Assembly (NCBI GenBank): GCA_015852425.1
Contig: JAAAIG010000019.1
Location: 51,359-115,358, forward strand
Origin: Gryganskiella cystojenkinii
Taxonomy: Eukaryota; Mortierellomycota; Mortierellomycetes; Mortierellales; Mortierellaceae
Length of the DNA stretch: 64,000 nucleotides
Direction of reading: 5' to 3'
Part shown: in pieces, positions 48,611 to 62,312 of the stretch
Numbering within the stretch: the first letter of the stretch is position 1
Layout of the letters: each line of letters starts with the position of its first letter
Program-made: the position numbers and the translations under genes
The notes under the pieces: model-generated
Databases searched by the model: none
What the model saw: only the letters and a program-made list of their open reading frames with translations
What the model was told of the DNA's origin: nothing

Positions 48611-50880
48611 TTATTCTGTTCGCATGGACGTCAATACGTCGGTATGTCGGAGTCTGCCAACCACATTCAGAACAAAATCCATCGCTCCTGGGTCCGGTTG
48701 CGGATGTTTGTCAAGGTAGATGACGACCATGGAGACATGAGGATCCGCCCGCGCCACATAATAGGTACATCCAATCTTGCGGTCATAAAAATATTGTGTC
48801 CGGTATTGCTGGAGGATACTGACGCTCCCTTGCATAATCGAGATGATGTTGGGCCAGTGGTCGCGTGGCGGGTCCTAGTTCGAAATAAAAAAAAATGGAA
48901 GTTGTGGTCAGCGAGTACACTCAGATGTCACCAAGGATGAGATGATGCGGACGAATTTTTCGAGATTTCCAGTCACTTACAGGAGGATAGCTGTAAATAC
49001 ACGGGAACGAGTTGAGACCAGTTGGTGATTCGTAAGGTGCGTTAGCGGAGATAAATCCAGTAGGCGAGAACCGCACCGCGGACGAAATCTCGTACACGAA
49101 CGAAATGCTGTGTGCTCCCGCCTTTTTCCTGAATATCCGGATCCTAAGGTCAGTACAGTCAAAAGGCATAGTTAATACGGTTTCAAGGCGGACAGCAGTA
49201 AGAGCATCTCGAGCAACTCGAAGATGATCGTTCGACTTACAATTCATGGAGGTTCGGTTCCATGTTGGCCCACAGACTCCGTTCGTCTCCTCCCAACATC
49301 TGCTCCTTCTCCAGTAAAACATCCATAAAGTAGAGGGTCATCTTGATCTTCTCGCTTGCGATCCAACGCCCGAGCCAGAGCTGATGATTGGGCTGGAGGT
49401 TCACTTTGTTTGATTTGTTGGTTTTACTCTAACAAGTTCGTACAATGTAGATCAGTATGCGTGATGATTACAAACCTTTAGATGTAATCAAGAAACAACT
49501 CGCATACCTTATCCTCGCCAGTGGAGAATATGCTGTACCGCCAAGGTGTTTCCTCTGGTCGATGCATCGATTTCTAGCGCCAGATTGACAAAAAAAACAA
49601 AAAAAGGTTAATCAAACTGTACAGCGTGGGGGATTATCGTCTTCTTCGACAGTGCCAAGATAAAGTCCAGGGACTGGTTATTACCTCCGCATACTGCTGC
49701 TCGGTCGTGATGCGACGCCATTCTGAGAGAGAAGTTCCCGCCAAGTGAAGATTCGTGGCCGATTTCTGGATCTCGTATTCCGTCACGGCCTTGTCCATAA
49801 GCAGCCCATGAAGCAAGACCAAAATCTCGTTGTAGACGCCCATGCCGAGAACGGTTTGTTGAATCTCCTGCGTCTTTAACTCGTATAAATGAAGAGCATT
49901 CTCGACCTCGGGCAATATTTCCTGGACGTCAATCTCCACCGTCGATAACGACAACTTGCGGTAGCTAATGGTGATGGCGGTGAGAGAAACTTGGTCAGAA
50001 AAAGATAAACGCCTTTTCAAGACTGACGAAGCGTAATGCTGCATCAACAAAAAAAACATACATTCCGATCATTGACATCCTGAGCATACAAAGCTCTCTA
50101 AGAATGGTATAGAGAACGAGTTGATCCGCCACCATATCCTCCCGTCCTTGAAGATTGCTTTGGTTGTGCAACGTGTTGGTTGGAGACACGTTAGAGGAAT
50201 TAGAAGAGTCGCCTGATCGCGCGTTGCTGCTGTTGTTACTATTGTTGACGGGAGAGTCTCGAGCGAGCTGTTGCTGGATACTACCGACATGGGTCGCCTC
50301 GGACATGTTTAGGATCGGCGAGGTGTACCCCGAAGACCCTTGTCGGGTGGATCGCCTCTTGTTGTTCGTATCGACAGGCAATGTTGGCGATCCAATTGCA
50401 ACATCCTGATGAAGGGCAGACTCGCGCTCGATATCGTTTGCGATCTCGCTATAAAAGTGGTAGAGATGCTAACATGGATTCAAAAGGGAGACGATTCAGT
50501 AGCGTCAGGGTATATGTCGAAACCCAAGTTTCCTCTAAAACGTACATATAAAAAAAGACTCGAGTGCTACTTACATCCTCTCTTCGGAATATTTTTGGCT
50601 TGAGAAACTGCATTGAGGTATAGATACCCTCTGCTTGGGACACTCTTGAGCAAAAAAATCCCGCGGTTGGATGAACCTGTTTATTGTTCATCAAAAGAAA
50701 AGAGGTGTTGACGAGTGTTTTTTTCCCTGAGCTTTTTTTCTTTTCGCGTCTGCATAATGTCGTGAATGGCACATGGTGATTGGACAATACCTTGCTGAGG
50801 CGCATCATGTGTTTGTTGGCGCAGACATAGTCGAACGAGCCCAAGGCCTTGATGTACTCTGCACAGTCGTGAGAAAACAT
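48611..50880 (-). CDS. KICS2: KICS2-like protein (KICSTOR complex subunit 2 homologue)
   Basis: Eight exons on the minus strand (50880-50791, 50628-50575, 50468-50062, 49964-49685, 49573-49508, 49428-49241, 49143-48981, 48874-48611) give 503 residues, all in frame. Landmarks match the order of human KICS2 (C12orf66, about 445 residues) as I recall it: an N-terminal helix ending RLSK-GIYTSMQFLK, then FYSEIANDIE, QLVLYTILRELCMLRMSMIG, NLHLAGTSLSEW, NHQLWLGRW. The C-terminal lobe is most alike: HWPNIISIM, FYDRKIGCTYYVARADPH, MVVIYLD. In animals KICSTOR tethers GATOR1 to lysosomes for amino-acid control of TORC1. A Ser/Asn-rich insert (about 90 residues) sits in exon 3. The N-terminal start is the least certain part: the sequence near 50860 also resembles an acceptor, so an upstream exon is possible. 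Confidence 0.82.
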
Positions 50881-51168
50881 TTAGTTTGTTCCTGATGAAA
50901 AGAGTCCTTCCGAGGTCAGCCTGAGTTTGTCGTAGTCCTTCCAGAAAGGTACAGGTGATGGAGCCCTGTCTCCCAGCAAGTCTTTCCCTCTTTGAGGCAA
51001 GATTGGGCTTTGAACCCCTTAATCAGTCCGGTGCCTTCCTCCACGTTCGCACCCTCACACAGACACCAATCTCTCATTATTCTCATCGCGCACAGGCTTT
51101 GATTCCTTCTTTTCATCCTTCATTTCCTCAGACTCCTCGTCCATTTTCTTCAAACGCTCGCTCTCACC
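50881..51168. promoter_or_regulatory. Bidirectional promoter between the KICS2-like gene and YPT6
   Basis: Only 288 bp separate the two divergent start codons. The YPT6 side is CT-rich. No individual site is identified. Confidence 0.5.
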
Positions 51169-52695
<1,527 letters not shown>

Positions 52696-53322
52696 AAAGT
52701 AATTCAAGCGGAACGTTGGATAGAGCCAACAGCCCAATTTGATAGAAATGGCGAGGAAAAAATAATAATAAAATTTTCAAACATACCACGGCCATTATGA
52801 TGACAGTGATGGTGGTCGATGATGCTGTACCGTGGTCAGACTATCTAGCGCGGCAAATGCTGTCAGGGCTGGCGTAGACCAAGCTCTTTCTGTTTGGACT
52901 GGACCGTCGATCGTTTTTTAAAAAACACGAAAAAGAAAGAAAAGAAACCAGAAAAAGACAAAAAATTCTTGGAGTGAATCGCTAAAAATAGTCATGGCGT
53001 GCACTGTCGCCTGGTCCTTTCCTCTCCTTTCCTGCTTCCGCCCCTGGAGAAGGACCGGCGTCTATTTTTTTTGGTCAACAGACAGTGGCCAAAAGTCCAG
53101 TTTGCTCTGTTTTCCCTTTTTTTTTTTCTTCCCTCTTCCTCGATTACTTCTATTCTCCTCCCTATCCTTCTCTCCTCCCTTTTTGCTCATTACTTATTCA
53201 TTCCCACTCGGTCAACCTATCCTTCATTTCCACTCCATCATCAAGGAAAAACGACTAGAACACAAGAAACGAGAAACAGGGACACAAGAACACACAGACC
53301 AACAACTCTTTTCTTTTTTGGA
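52696..53322. other. Intergenic 0.6 kb
   Basis: YPT6 3' region with AATAATAATAAAA near 52761, then a long CT-rich leader at about 53020-53230 before the next start. The open frame continues upstream of 53323 only through this pyrimidine-rich sequence. Confidence 0.5.
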
Positions 53323-54639
53323 ATGTTGTTCCATCGACAATCAACCCGCCTCAGGACAGGCATCCTCGCCTTCGCCACTGCCCTGACCATCCTCGCCACC
53401 ATTCCAGGCTCAGCTGTCATGGCGCAGCCTGACCCCGTCATCGAAACTTGTTCCTCCCAAGGATGTGCCAACGTCGTCACTCTCCTCCAACCTTGTGGCG
53501 GTGGCGCAACCAACAGTTCATTGCAACACGACTCTGTCTACACTCCCACAGCTATCCTCGGTTCTTGTGAATGTAACAGTCAGTTCTTTAACGCGCTCTC
53601 GAGCTGTCTAGCCTGCGTTTCCTCCCAGGGTCAAAACTTTCCCGTGATCCAGAACCAACAGGACTGGGAGGCCAACTGCCAGACCTATGGCTTCAACTTC
53701 ACGGACGCACCCATCAATTTCACACAGCCGATCGGCGGCGGTGGTGACTCGGGCGCAAGTCATGGGATCTCAAAAGGCGCTATTGCTGGCATCGTCATTG
53801 CGGTTTTGCTCCTGCTCGGCGGTGCAGGCGCCTGGTACTTTTTCCGCGGTCGCAAGAGACGGACCAAGGGAGGCATCTTTGAGAGACCCTATATACCCGC
53901 CGGCTCAGGAACAGGAGCCGGCTATGCGCCTACTACAGCAGGATTCAACACCAACGCTCATTACCACAATGCGGAATATCCTGGTCAGGATGATTATGCG
54001 CCTCAGGGTCTGCACCAAGATTCCTATTACGACTATAACGACGATTCTCAGCAACAATTGCACCACTATGGCTCAGAACAGAACGGAAGCGGCCATGAAG
54101 ACGACATGATGATGTCCAACTTGCAGCATAGCAATTTTATCCCTCCACCTGTGCCCATGTCGCCCTCTGCCGTCGCTGCTGTCGCGAACCCTCGACCCTC
54201 GGACCAATTCCCTCAGAGCCTGAGGAGTAGACCTGCTGGATGGACATCTCCAGAGCTGACCTCGGACCTGTTGTCGAGTGATCATCTCATGCATAACGAC
54301 AAGGCTGTCTATGAGGACGACGATGAAGTGATGGAGCCACCCCGATCTCGAGACCGATTCACGCACGACCGAGACAGTTACTCTGCAAGATCCTTGACCC
54401 CTCCTAGAGCCAACATGCAATCCTACAGGGACGATTTCACAAGACCGAGCTTTGACCGCAATGCGTCACCGAGATCGAGTACGGATCGTATCCGGAATCA
54501 GACCCGTAGTCCACGCGGCGAGACCGATGATGAGGACGATCAACTCAGGACTTCGCCGCTTTCACAGCAGGAAAGCCCAGAGAACGCGAGACGGCGTCGT
54601 GCGGCCGAGCTCTTTTCTGCAGAAGGAACGCGGCGTTAA
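53323..54639 (+). CDS. Type I membrane protein with Cys-rich ectodomain
   Basis: Intronless, 438 residues from the ATG at 53323. A signal peptide spans about residues 1-34 (LAFATALTILATIPGSAVMA). The ectodomain of about 115 residues has paired Cys (CSSQGC, CECNS, CLAC) and N-glycosylation sequons. One transmembrane helix (about 152-175, GAIAGIVIAVLLLLGGAGAWYFF) and a basic stop-transfer (RGRKRRTK) follow. The cytosolic tail of about 255 residues is Tyr/Asn/His-rich then Ser/Arg/Asp-rich. The layout recalls fungal wall sensors and similar surface proteins, but the Cys pattern is not assigned to WSC or CFEM. Function unknown. Confidence 0.82.
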   Translation: MLFHRQSTRLRTGILAFATALTILATIPGSAVMAQPDPVIETCSSQGCANVVTLLQPCGGGATNSSLQHDSVYTPTAILGSCECNSQFFNALSSCLACVSSQGQNFPVIQNQQDWEANCQTYGFNFTDAPINFTQPIGGGGDSGASHGISKGAIAGIVIAVLLLLGGAGAWYFFRGRKRRTKGGIFERPYIPAGSGTGAGYAPTTAGFNTNAHYHNAEYPGQDDYAPQGLHQDSYYDYNDDSQQQLHHYGSEQNGSGHEDDMMMSNLQHSNFIPPPVPMSPSAVAAVANPRPSDQFPQSLRSRPAGWTSPELTSDLLSSDHLMHNDKAVYEDDDEVMEPPRSRDRFTHDRDSYSARSLTPPRANMQSYRDDFTRPSFDRNASPRSSTDRIRNQTRSPRGETDDEDDQLRTSPLSQQESPENARRRRAAELFSAEGTRR

Positions 54640-55161
54640 CAAGAAGCAATTATTTATGAAGTTTACCGCACATCCAGAGTCAATTTTTTCCATAATATCA
54701 CAGCTGAACCACCCTATCATTTATTCCCTTCCACACCAATTCATATTTAGTTTCGCTCCGTGTCGATACCTTAACATAAAATGCCATGCAACCATGGTTA
54801 CTCTTTGCACCATTAAATGCTGCAGGAAAGAAAGGGTCGTCAAAATTTTATCACGTTGACCGAGCGTAGGACTTGCGATCAATTTGGCTTCCTGAGCATC
54901 ATGAAATTGGCCGCCAATAGGCCTTGTAATTTGATAGGGGCTGAATTCGAGGAACGAGCCAAGGAAGAACAGAACGAGCCATTCTTTTATTAACAAGGAA
55001 GACATCTTGGGAGTACTTGGCACTCATTCATCCTCATCCATCCATCCATCCATCCATCCATTCTTTCATCACATCAGGAAAACTCTGTTTTAACTTATCG
55101 ACTTTTCCCTCTTCACTCTCGACTAACGACTCGTAGCTACACTCTTTACTTATATCCTCAG
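54640..55161. other. Intergenic 0.5 kb with (CATC)n tract
   Basis: 3' region of the Cys-rich protein gene and the leader of the YIPF6 gene, which contains six CATC units at 55035-55058. No gene seen. Confidence 0.5.
55035..55061 (+). repeat. (CATC)6 microsatellite in the YIPF6 leader
   Basis: Six perfect tetranucleotide units about 100 bp upstream of the ATG at 55162. Confidence 0.9.
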
Positions 55162-56455
55162 ATGAACAACTCTGTTGAACGAGACGACTTTTTGTCGCCC
55201 GCCGCGCCAAGCTATGCAGAGGCGACTTATTCGGACACGTACGACAATCCCTTCGAGACAAACATTCCCCAACGCATGAACTCCCCCTCCATCGAACCAG
55301 ATGATGTCCCCCTGCCTGGCCAAAAGCCATTGTCGCCTGTTAAGAGTCCTCAACCCAAGGTCTCGGGCAACATTGGCTCTAGCAGCAACAACAGTGGCAG
55401 TGGAAGCGGCAGCAACAACTTTGTCGGTGGAAACAACAGCAACAGCGGTGTTGGTCTAGGCGTGGGCCAGGCTTCGATGGGAAGCGCCATTGATACCCTG
55501 GATGAACCAGTCTCTGAAACTCTTGTAAGTTGGCATCAGGCCCCGTGGTCGACATGAGATCTCCTGTCTTGGCATTTAGTTTTGAAGACTGATGGACGTG
55601 TTATGATCTCGTTGTTGTATCCCAAATTAGCTCCGCGATCTTCGCAATGTTGGTGCCAAGTTGCAGCAAGTTTTGTACCCTAAAGGACGCAAGGATATTC
55701 TCAAGGATTGTACGTGGATGACTTGGTCTACAGAATACGCGATACCAAGGAACAAACCATAGGAGATCCATAAGAACTAACGTGTTCTTGTTTTCTTCCT
55801 CTTGATACTCATAGGGGATCTCTGGGGCCCCTTGTTGATGTGCTTGACTCTCTCGATGTAAGAATCTGGAGCTGGATACCGACTGTAATATTTCAACTCA
55901 GGATACGGACTGTACTCTAACTTCTTGATTTGTCGTTCCGCATCGTAGTGTTTTGAGTTTCAAGGCCCAGCCGGATCAGAAGATCACTGTCTTCACTTGG
56001 ATTTTCATCATTGTCTGGATGGGATCTGCAGTTGTCACCGTCAACGCCAAGCTTCTTGGAGGCAGAGTGTGAGTTTCCGGATGCTCTTAGAAGAGATTTT
56101 TGCTGTGTTCCAGGATGAGGCTATCCCAAGCCCTGCAATCGGATATGAGAAAGCCAAAAGAACTAATTCCAGCAATATCTATTACCTTCCTAAAAAAATA
56201 TTGAATAGATCGTTCTTCCAAAGCGTGTGTGTCATCGGATACTGTCTGTTCCCGCTTGTGCTTGTCAGTGTGGTCTCGCTCTTGATTCCCAGCATCTACA
56301 TCCGTCTGCCACTATGTGGAGTCGCGTTTGCTTGGGCTTCCTGGGCGTCAATCGGATTCCTCTCAGACTCGAATCTGGCAAACCGTCGTGCTCTTGGAGT
56401 CTACCCATTGTTCTTGTTCTATTTTATCATTGCCTGGATGATCCTCATCTCATAA
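55162..56455 (+). CDS. YIPF6: Yip1-domain Golgi membrane protein, YIPF6/Yip4 type
   Basis: Five exons (55162-55524, 55631-55709, 55815-55857, 55949-56068, 56209-56455) give 283 residues. A cytosolic Ser/Asn/Gly-rich N-terminus of about 120 residues precedes the conserved TLRDLRNVGAKLQQVLYPKG, then DLWGPLLMCLTLSIVLSFKA and about five hydrophobic helices. FFQSVCVIGYCLFP and FLSDSNLANRRALGVYPLFLFYFIIAWMIL (quoted as two short blocks: FLSDSNLANRRALG and YPLFLFYFIIAWM) are close to animal YIPF6. Yip proteins interact with Rab GTPases in ER-Golgi traffic; the neighbour YPT6 acts in the same compartment, though co-location here may be chance. Exon 3 is only 43 bp. Confidence 0.94.
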
Positions 56456-58329
56456 TCCTTTCTTCGAGAATATGAAATGAAGAAGGGACCAGGGACCTTT
56501 TTTGCGCTCCAACTTGGTATCTTTCGACCAACTGACCGAAATTCCATCAGCAAAAACACAACATATCAACGATATCCGGGATTTAAGGAGGGTAGGACAT
56601 GAAACGAGACCTGAGGAGGTTGTATTCATTTAACAAACGAAATAAATGGGACCGTGATACAGGGTCAACGGTGAAAATCATTCATGTAACGCGACAGGAC
56701 CGGGTAATGTCGTCGCTTGGTATATTTATTGGCTTTTTCGGCGAAAGGAAATGACGCTTTTGGATACGCGGACGAAATTATTTGCGAGACAGAGTTGCCA
56801 AGATACCCAAAGAAGTTGGCTTTGTGGGCATGGGAACATTGCTTGCAATACAGACTGATTGATAAAACACGACCAGAAGCCATCGGCCAGGGATGGCAAT
56901 TCGTGACGGCGCGACACTACACCACAAGGGCAGCGAATGATACGAGACAACCGTAGATCGAGAGCGCGCGTTCAAGTTGGGCACTTTGTCGAGACAGAAC
57001 GAGAGCTCCAGGCGCAACATCCCTATTGCGGATTAGTCAATCTTTTTACTCGCTTTCTCTTGTGGGTGTGTGGGTGTGTTTTTAAGGCGCAATGGGATAG
57101 AAAAGGATGATGCCGTGGGACAAGAAGGAAAAAGAGATGCTCAGACATGCAGCATCGAGAAGGCGAGTGAAAAATGAAAGAGCAAAAAAACCAGCAAAGT
57201 GACAAAAAGTTAAACAAAAGCCAACAGCCGATCACAAAGTGCGAAGGACCCGAGCTTATACTGCTCGTTCGACACTCTTTCCTTTGTTTTCCTGGTGAGA
57301 TCCTTTGGGCGTGCGGCGCGCAAAAGTCCTTTGTCTTTGTTGTTGTTTCTTTGTTATTTGTGTTTAGGAAAAGGCAGAGTGTGCATCTGTGAGCCTCTTG
57401 TCCTACTCGAGAAGAGTTGGCCCAAACAACAATTTTTTTCTATGGCTTTCCTCCTCCACAAAATACCAAGCCGGAGAAGTCAGTGCCCGAAACCAAATCA
57501 TGCTGCAGTAGTTGCTCACCCAACATCTCATCGCTCGCCCACAAGTCTCTTTTTCTCCACCTTCTTTCGCCCACATTCCAAGGATCGAAACAAACAAACG
57601 CCTATCAAAATTTCCCTCTCCACCCTCTTCACTCCATTTGCCTTGGGCCACTTTCAAAAACTTGCAGCATCTCACAAAGTGAACAAGGACGAAACCCAGT
57701 CTTCACTTAGTTCACTTGTGCAGTTGCCATAGAGTGTTTTCTTTAAAAGAGGATCGGGAACACAATACGTTGCGCTGGTATTTCAGAGAGAGGCAGCGAG
57801 AGCAACAGTGAAAAGGAAAAAAAGAAAAAAAAAAGAGATAGAGACTGGGATCCCGCCGTGCTCGGCTCAGGAAGGAAAGACTCGGTTAGTGGGAGCCGAG
57901 ATCAGGTTTCCTGATCCGAGGATGTGGGTGTGGTGCGTCTATGAGTTTCGTTGATCATATGTTTGCTTCGAAAGAGAGTGCGATTGAATTGAGGCCACAG
58001 AGTTAATTGCTCTGTGTCGGGTATCCATATTCCCGAGAAGTCCTTTTTCCTCGCATTCTGATTGATCCACTCCCTTCCACGCTTTCTCCTCCCGTTTTGT
58101 TCGTTCATCAGTCCTTTTCATTCCTACTGTTTTTTTCACATCCCATCGGACCATCCTCCTCCTTCTTCCCCTCCTCCCTTTCCTCCCTTCTGAGGCACTC
58201 TCCTTCTCCACTTTCTCCCCTTCGCTTTCCCTTCTCCCTCCGTGCCTTGATTCTGTCATTTCGTGGAAAACAAACACGCAAACTTCTCTTTAATCCCCTC
58301 CGCATCTCGATTCACTCCTCAAAACTACA
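56456..58329. other. 1.9 kb intergenic stretch without recognised gene
   Basis: YIPF6 3' region, mixed sequence around 56640-57250, purine-rich tracts near 57790-57840, and a long CT-rich leader at about 58060-58300 ahead of YPP1. Several short open frames (for example 56717-56956, which lacks an ATG) have no recognisable content. Confidence 0.4.
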
Positions 58330-61300
58330 ATGACCTTGACCGCAAAGGCCCAGGTCATCGAGCGTGACTTTCAGCTGGCCAGAGGCAAGGCCAACTATAC
58401 CACATTCCCAGAGTTTGCTCGTCGATATGTCAAGCACAACAAGGATGGCCAGGGTAAGAGATGGTGGCATGCATTTCATGTCTCGTTTCTATTTTTCGAC
58501 AAAGACAACAGGATACAAAAGAACAGAACAGCCAGGGCGACGGGGCAACAACAACAACACAAAGTAGCCACTGGACTCACTTTGTGGCCCAACCTTCTTC
58601 AGGGCACAGGGCAACAGTGGGACACAAACGACAACAACACAGTGAGCTTCCTGTTCACTTTAGTCAGGAAATGGTACTTTTGGAAGAGGAGGAACGATGG
58701 AACAGTGGGACATGGGCGCTACAGATGTCGTCGTCCATGCAACCCAACAATGACAGCCGGTCGACGGACAAGCACCTTGTTGTCTGCTGGCTAATCAAGG
58801 ATTGCCCCAAAAAAAACAGCCGTTGCCAACAGCCTTTGACGATGCGACTCCATTTGATGCACTTGTACAATTCAACCTGCCTGCCTTCTAACATTTTTTC
58901 TTCCTTGACAATGTGAATGTCTCTCAACTCGTCCACAATAGTGCTTGCAAACACGGCCATGCTTGAACTTGCCATCGGGGAGTCTGAGGCACAGGCACGG
59001 CGGGCTCACCAGTGGTCGCAGTCAGCGTCGTTGGACGATACCCCTGAAACAATCGCAACAAGTCCGCGTGTCCGACCAGAGACTATTCAGGAGGCTGTTG
59101 AACGACTCGAGCGAGTCTTGACCAAAGGGCCTGAAGAGCATCAAGAGGTATGTGGCCATTGACGAGCACGGAAGGACCATTGATATCTCACGATTTCTCG
59201 GTCTCTCTCTCTATATATATATCTTTGTTCGAAGATCCTATGTTTTTCTGATCCGACCAGTTTTTTTTCTTTTCTTTGAATGAAACTCGTGGATCCCATA
59301 GTATGCTGCGATCGTACTGGCCAGATCAGCCATGGCAACAGATGCCCCAGATCGACTCCAGCGCGTGGCACATTATCTCCAGAACATTCAACTCCCCCCA
59401 ACTCGTCTCACCACTGGATACAACTTTACCCTGATCGTAAGCGGGCTGACCACCAAGGGAATGGCACTCGAGGAGGAAGGCAGGATCCCCGACGCTGTTG
59501 TTTGTTACGACAACGTCGCGGTCCTGGTGCAAGCCAACCCGAATGAACACTGTGATGAGCTGTCATCTTGGACTGAACATGCGTTGTACCGAGCAAGCAT
59601 GTTGAAGTTGCGTCAGGGGTAAGTTTGATTCTTTGTGAGCCTGAATGCCGGAGGGTATTGTTCTTTGCATTGCCAACTGACCTTGATCTGTTTTATGTTT
59701 TGACCTCGAACAGGGATCAACTGGCCGCGGTGAGGTCTTTCAGAGTGTACCACCACCAAGCCATGCAATGGTCTGGTAACTTTAGACTGGCAAGACGTGC
59801 GACCATGTACCGGTACTATGCTCAGACCCTGTCGGCATCAACTAAGGCTACCCTCACGAATGGATCAGCCGTTTCTACCGAGTACGACAATATTTTGTAT
59901 ATTGAGCCGTGGGAACCTTAAAATACGAGACCCTGAACTAACGTGGACCCTTGCATATTATTTCATCGTTCAGTGACCAGTCCCAATTTCAGCCTGTAGC
60001 TTTGAGTCATGAGATGGCGCAGATCCACGCCTACTGGGAGGATTCACTGTACGGTGTCACAGCTTTCCCCGGCGCCAATGAGAAGAACTGGAGAGTGTTG
60101 GTCATGGTTGAGCAGATTGTCGAGGATCGTAAGCTACTTGGATCTGGAAACAATGCAGACAAGCGAGCCCTGGTTGAGGTAAACGATACAAAAGCATGAT
60201 TTGCCCATCCTTCGATGACTGACTTTTACGTCACCGAATTTAATTCGAGTAGTATAAACTTATCTCTTCCTTCTCGTTGTACTTGTCTTTATGTATGCAT
60301 AGACTATCTATCGCGCTTCACAAAAGACATTCCAGTCTCCCAGGATCCTACGGTTCTTGTTCTTTGCTCTTGTAGATGTCGGACAGTACGACGAGGCGGC
60401 CTTGGCTTTAAAAGCATATTTGGACATGGTCGAGATCAACATGAAGGTCAAGACCGGATTAGTCGAGGATGACTTGACGCATGAAGAGCGCGTTCGACTG
60501 GACATTGAATCAGAATACGATATCACCACAGTCCAGATTGCGGGATCTCGTCTATATAGCAAGGAACTTGGAAAGCCCGAGGAGGCCGTTGTTTGTTCTC
60601 AGGGCGCGTTGGACAACATCCACAAGTACCTTCAACAGAACCCTCAAGTTGCACAGTTGCTTGGTGATGCTTATAAGAACCAAGGAGTCGCATATGGTCT
60701 TCAGGCTGCAAAAGGTGTGTGAGGGAACACGGTAGTTCGTCCGTGTGTCCATGGGAACTAGCCAAAGGAATCGACTAACCTTTTACAAAATTAACACCGA
60801 ATCCTGTAATAGCACACGACCCTGAGAAGCGACCAGAACTCTATGCCAAGGCCGTGGATGCTTTTGAGAAGGCGGTCAAGGTCACACCTGAATGCTATGA
60901 TGGATACTATATGTTGGCCTTACAACTTGCAGAGATGCGTGACATTCCCAAGGCGACTTTGACTGTCAAACAGTCCTTGGGACTCAACGCCTCTCACATC
61001 CCCTCCTGGCACCTGCTGGCGCTTCTTCTGTCTTCTCAAAAGGACTATGAGCGTGCATTGAACATTTGTGCTGTTGCTTCCAAGGAATCGGACTGGGACC
61101 TTGCCTCGACGGATGCTCAGACGGCTTCACAACTGGACGGAGAGGATTACCTGGCTTTAAAAATCACACAAGCAGTACTCACAGATCAGGTTCAGGGACC
61201 AGAGGCGGCATTGGAGCCCCAGGAGGCCCTGTTCAGTCTTTATACCAAGGTGTTTGCACCTGAACCGACTTCGATGGGCGAGAGTATGTACGATATTCAG

Positions 61301-62312
61301 AGTATTCGAAAGCGAGATTTGGTCGACCCGGTGGAGAGTGCGACCGTTAACTCTACCATTGTTGGTGGTCGACCCCGCGCCGGAAGCATATTCAGCGTCA
61401 GGAGCAGAAACGGGACCGGTTCTGATATTGGGCAGCAAACGACTGTCTACGGAAGCAATAACAACACTTTGGGTATGCTCTATGAATTGGATTATTTCCG
61501 TGTCGGTCAATAGCCTTTTGCTTTTGCTCCTTGTCAAAGCTTCCACTGATTCCACTTTGTTTCGTCCATAGATATTCCAAAGACCAACTATGCGTCTTCG
61601 GTTGCCTCTTCGATCGGTTCGACTGGGTCGAAGGGCCGTCGTGCTGCTCCACAACCCATGACCCCTGCCACACCTTTGGGTCGCTCACTTTTGAGTCTCC
61701 CTCCCACAGCTCGCCGTCCAACGGGTCAATCGGTTATGCGTACGGCGCGTGCCAACAAGGTGCTGGTCGCCTTGTGGCTCATGTCGGCATCGACTTTTAG
61801 ACGTCTTGGACGGATGGAGGATGCTGTGAAGGCTGTTGAAGAGGCCGAGCGTGTCGATGCTTCGAACCCCGATGTTTGGTACCAGGTAAAGAACACGAAC
61901 AAGTTACGTGGATTTGTGTATGTCTATTCTAATTCTTTTCGCTGACAATTGATTTCATCCGACTACTATCTTCTAGCTGGGATTGCTCCACTCTGCGCAG
62001 GGTGATCAAGAGACTGCCGCAACCGCATTCTCAAAAGCTTTGGCGCTGTCACCTTTCCACCCTGCGTGTTTGGCTCGAGTCGGACGATCGTACTTGGAGG
62101 CAGGTTCATTAGAGATGGCCGAGGGAGCGTTGGAAACAACGACTCGATCTTTGGGATGGGACTGTGCTGAAGCATGGTTTTACCTTGGAAAGGTCTTTGA
62201 GGCGTCGAGTCAATTGACAAAGGCGAAGGAGTGCCTTTGGTATGCCCTGGATCTGGAATCGACGCGGCCGATTCGTAGATTCACAGAGTCTTTGCCTCGC
62301 TTCCTGTCGTAG
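58330..62312 (+). CDS. YPP1: TPR scaffold of the PI4-kinase complex, Ypp1/TTC7 type
   Basis: Nine exons (58330-58453, 58942-59147, 59302-59618, 59714-59881, 59974-60178, 60303-60714, 60813-61472, 61572-61885, 61977-62312) give 913 residues. Tetratricopeptide helices run through most of the protein. TTC7-type landmarks include ELSSWTEHALYRAS, TIYRASQKTFQSPRILRFLF, then AVDAFEKAVKV, SWHLLALLLSSQKDYERAL, and the C-terminal superhelix (RLGRMEDAVKAVEEAERVDA, GDQETAATAFSKALALSPFH, AWFYLGKVFEASSQ). A Ser/Gly/Arg-rich unstructured stretch (about 690-770) interrupts it. Ypp1/TTC7 bridges Efr3 and the PI4-kinase Stt4/PI4KA at the plasma membrane for PI4P synthesis. The donor at 59882 (GTACGA) skips an in-frame stop and is the weakest splice call. 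Confidence 0.88.

Noticed and set aside
50990..51060. T-loop-like GGTTCAA on the minus strand, considered as a tRNA
   Set aside because: No acceptor, D or anticodon stems could be paired around it.
50916..51116. Candidate upstream first exon for the KICS2-like gene
   Set aside because: The frame does not resemble the family N-terminus and has no fitting donor; the ATG at 50880 was kept, with the uncertainty noted.
55035..55061. Short tandem repeats considered as part of a CRISPR or satellite array
   Set aside because: Simple CATC microsatellite without spacers; eukaryotic context.
56717..56956. 80-codon frame with some protein-like composition
   Set aside because: It begins at a TTG with no ATG, is opposed by an equally good antisense frame, and has no recognised family.
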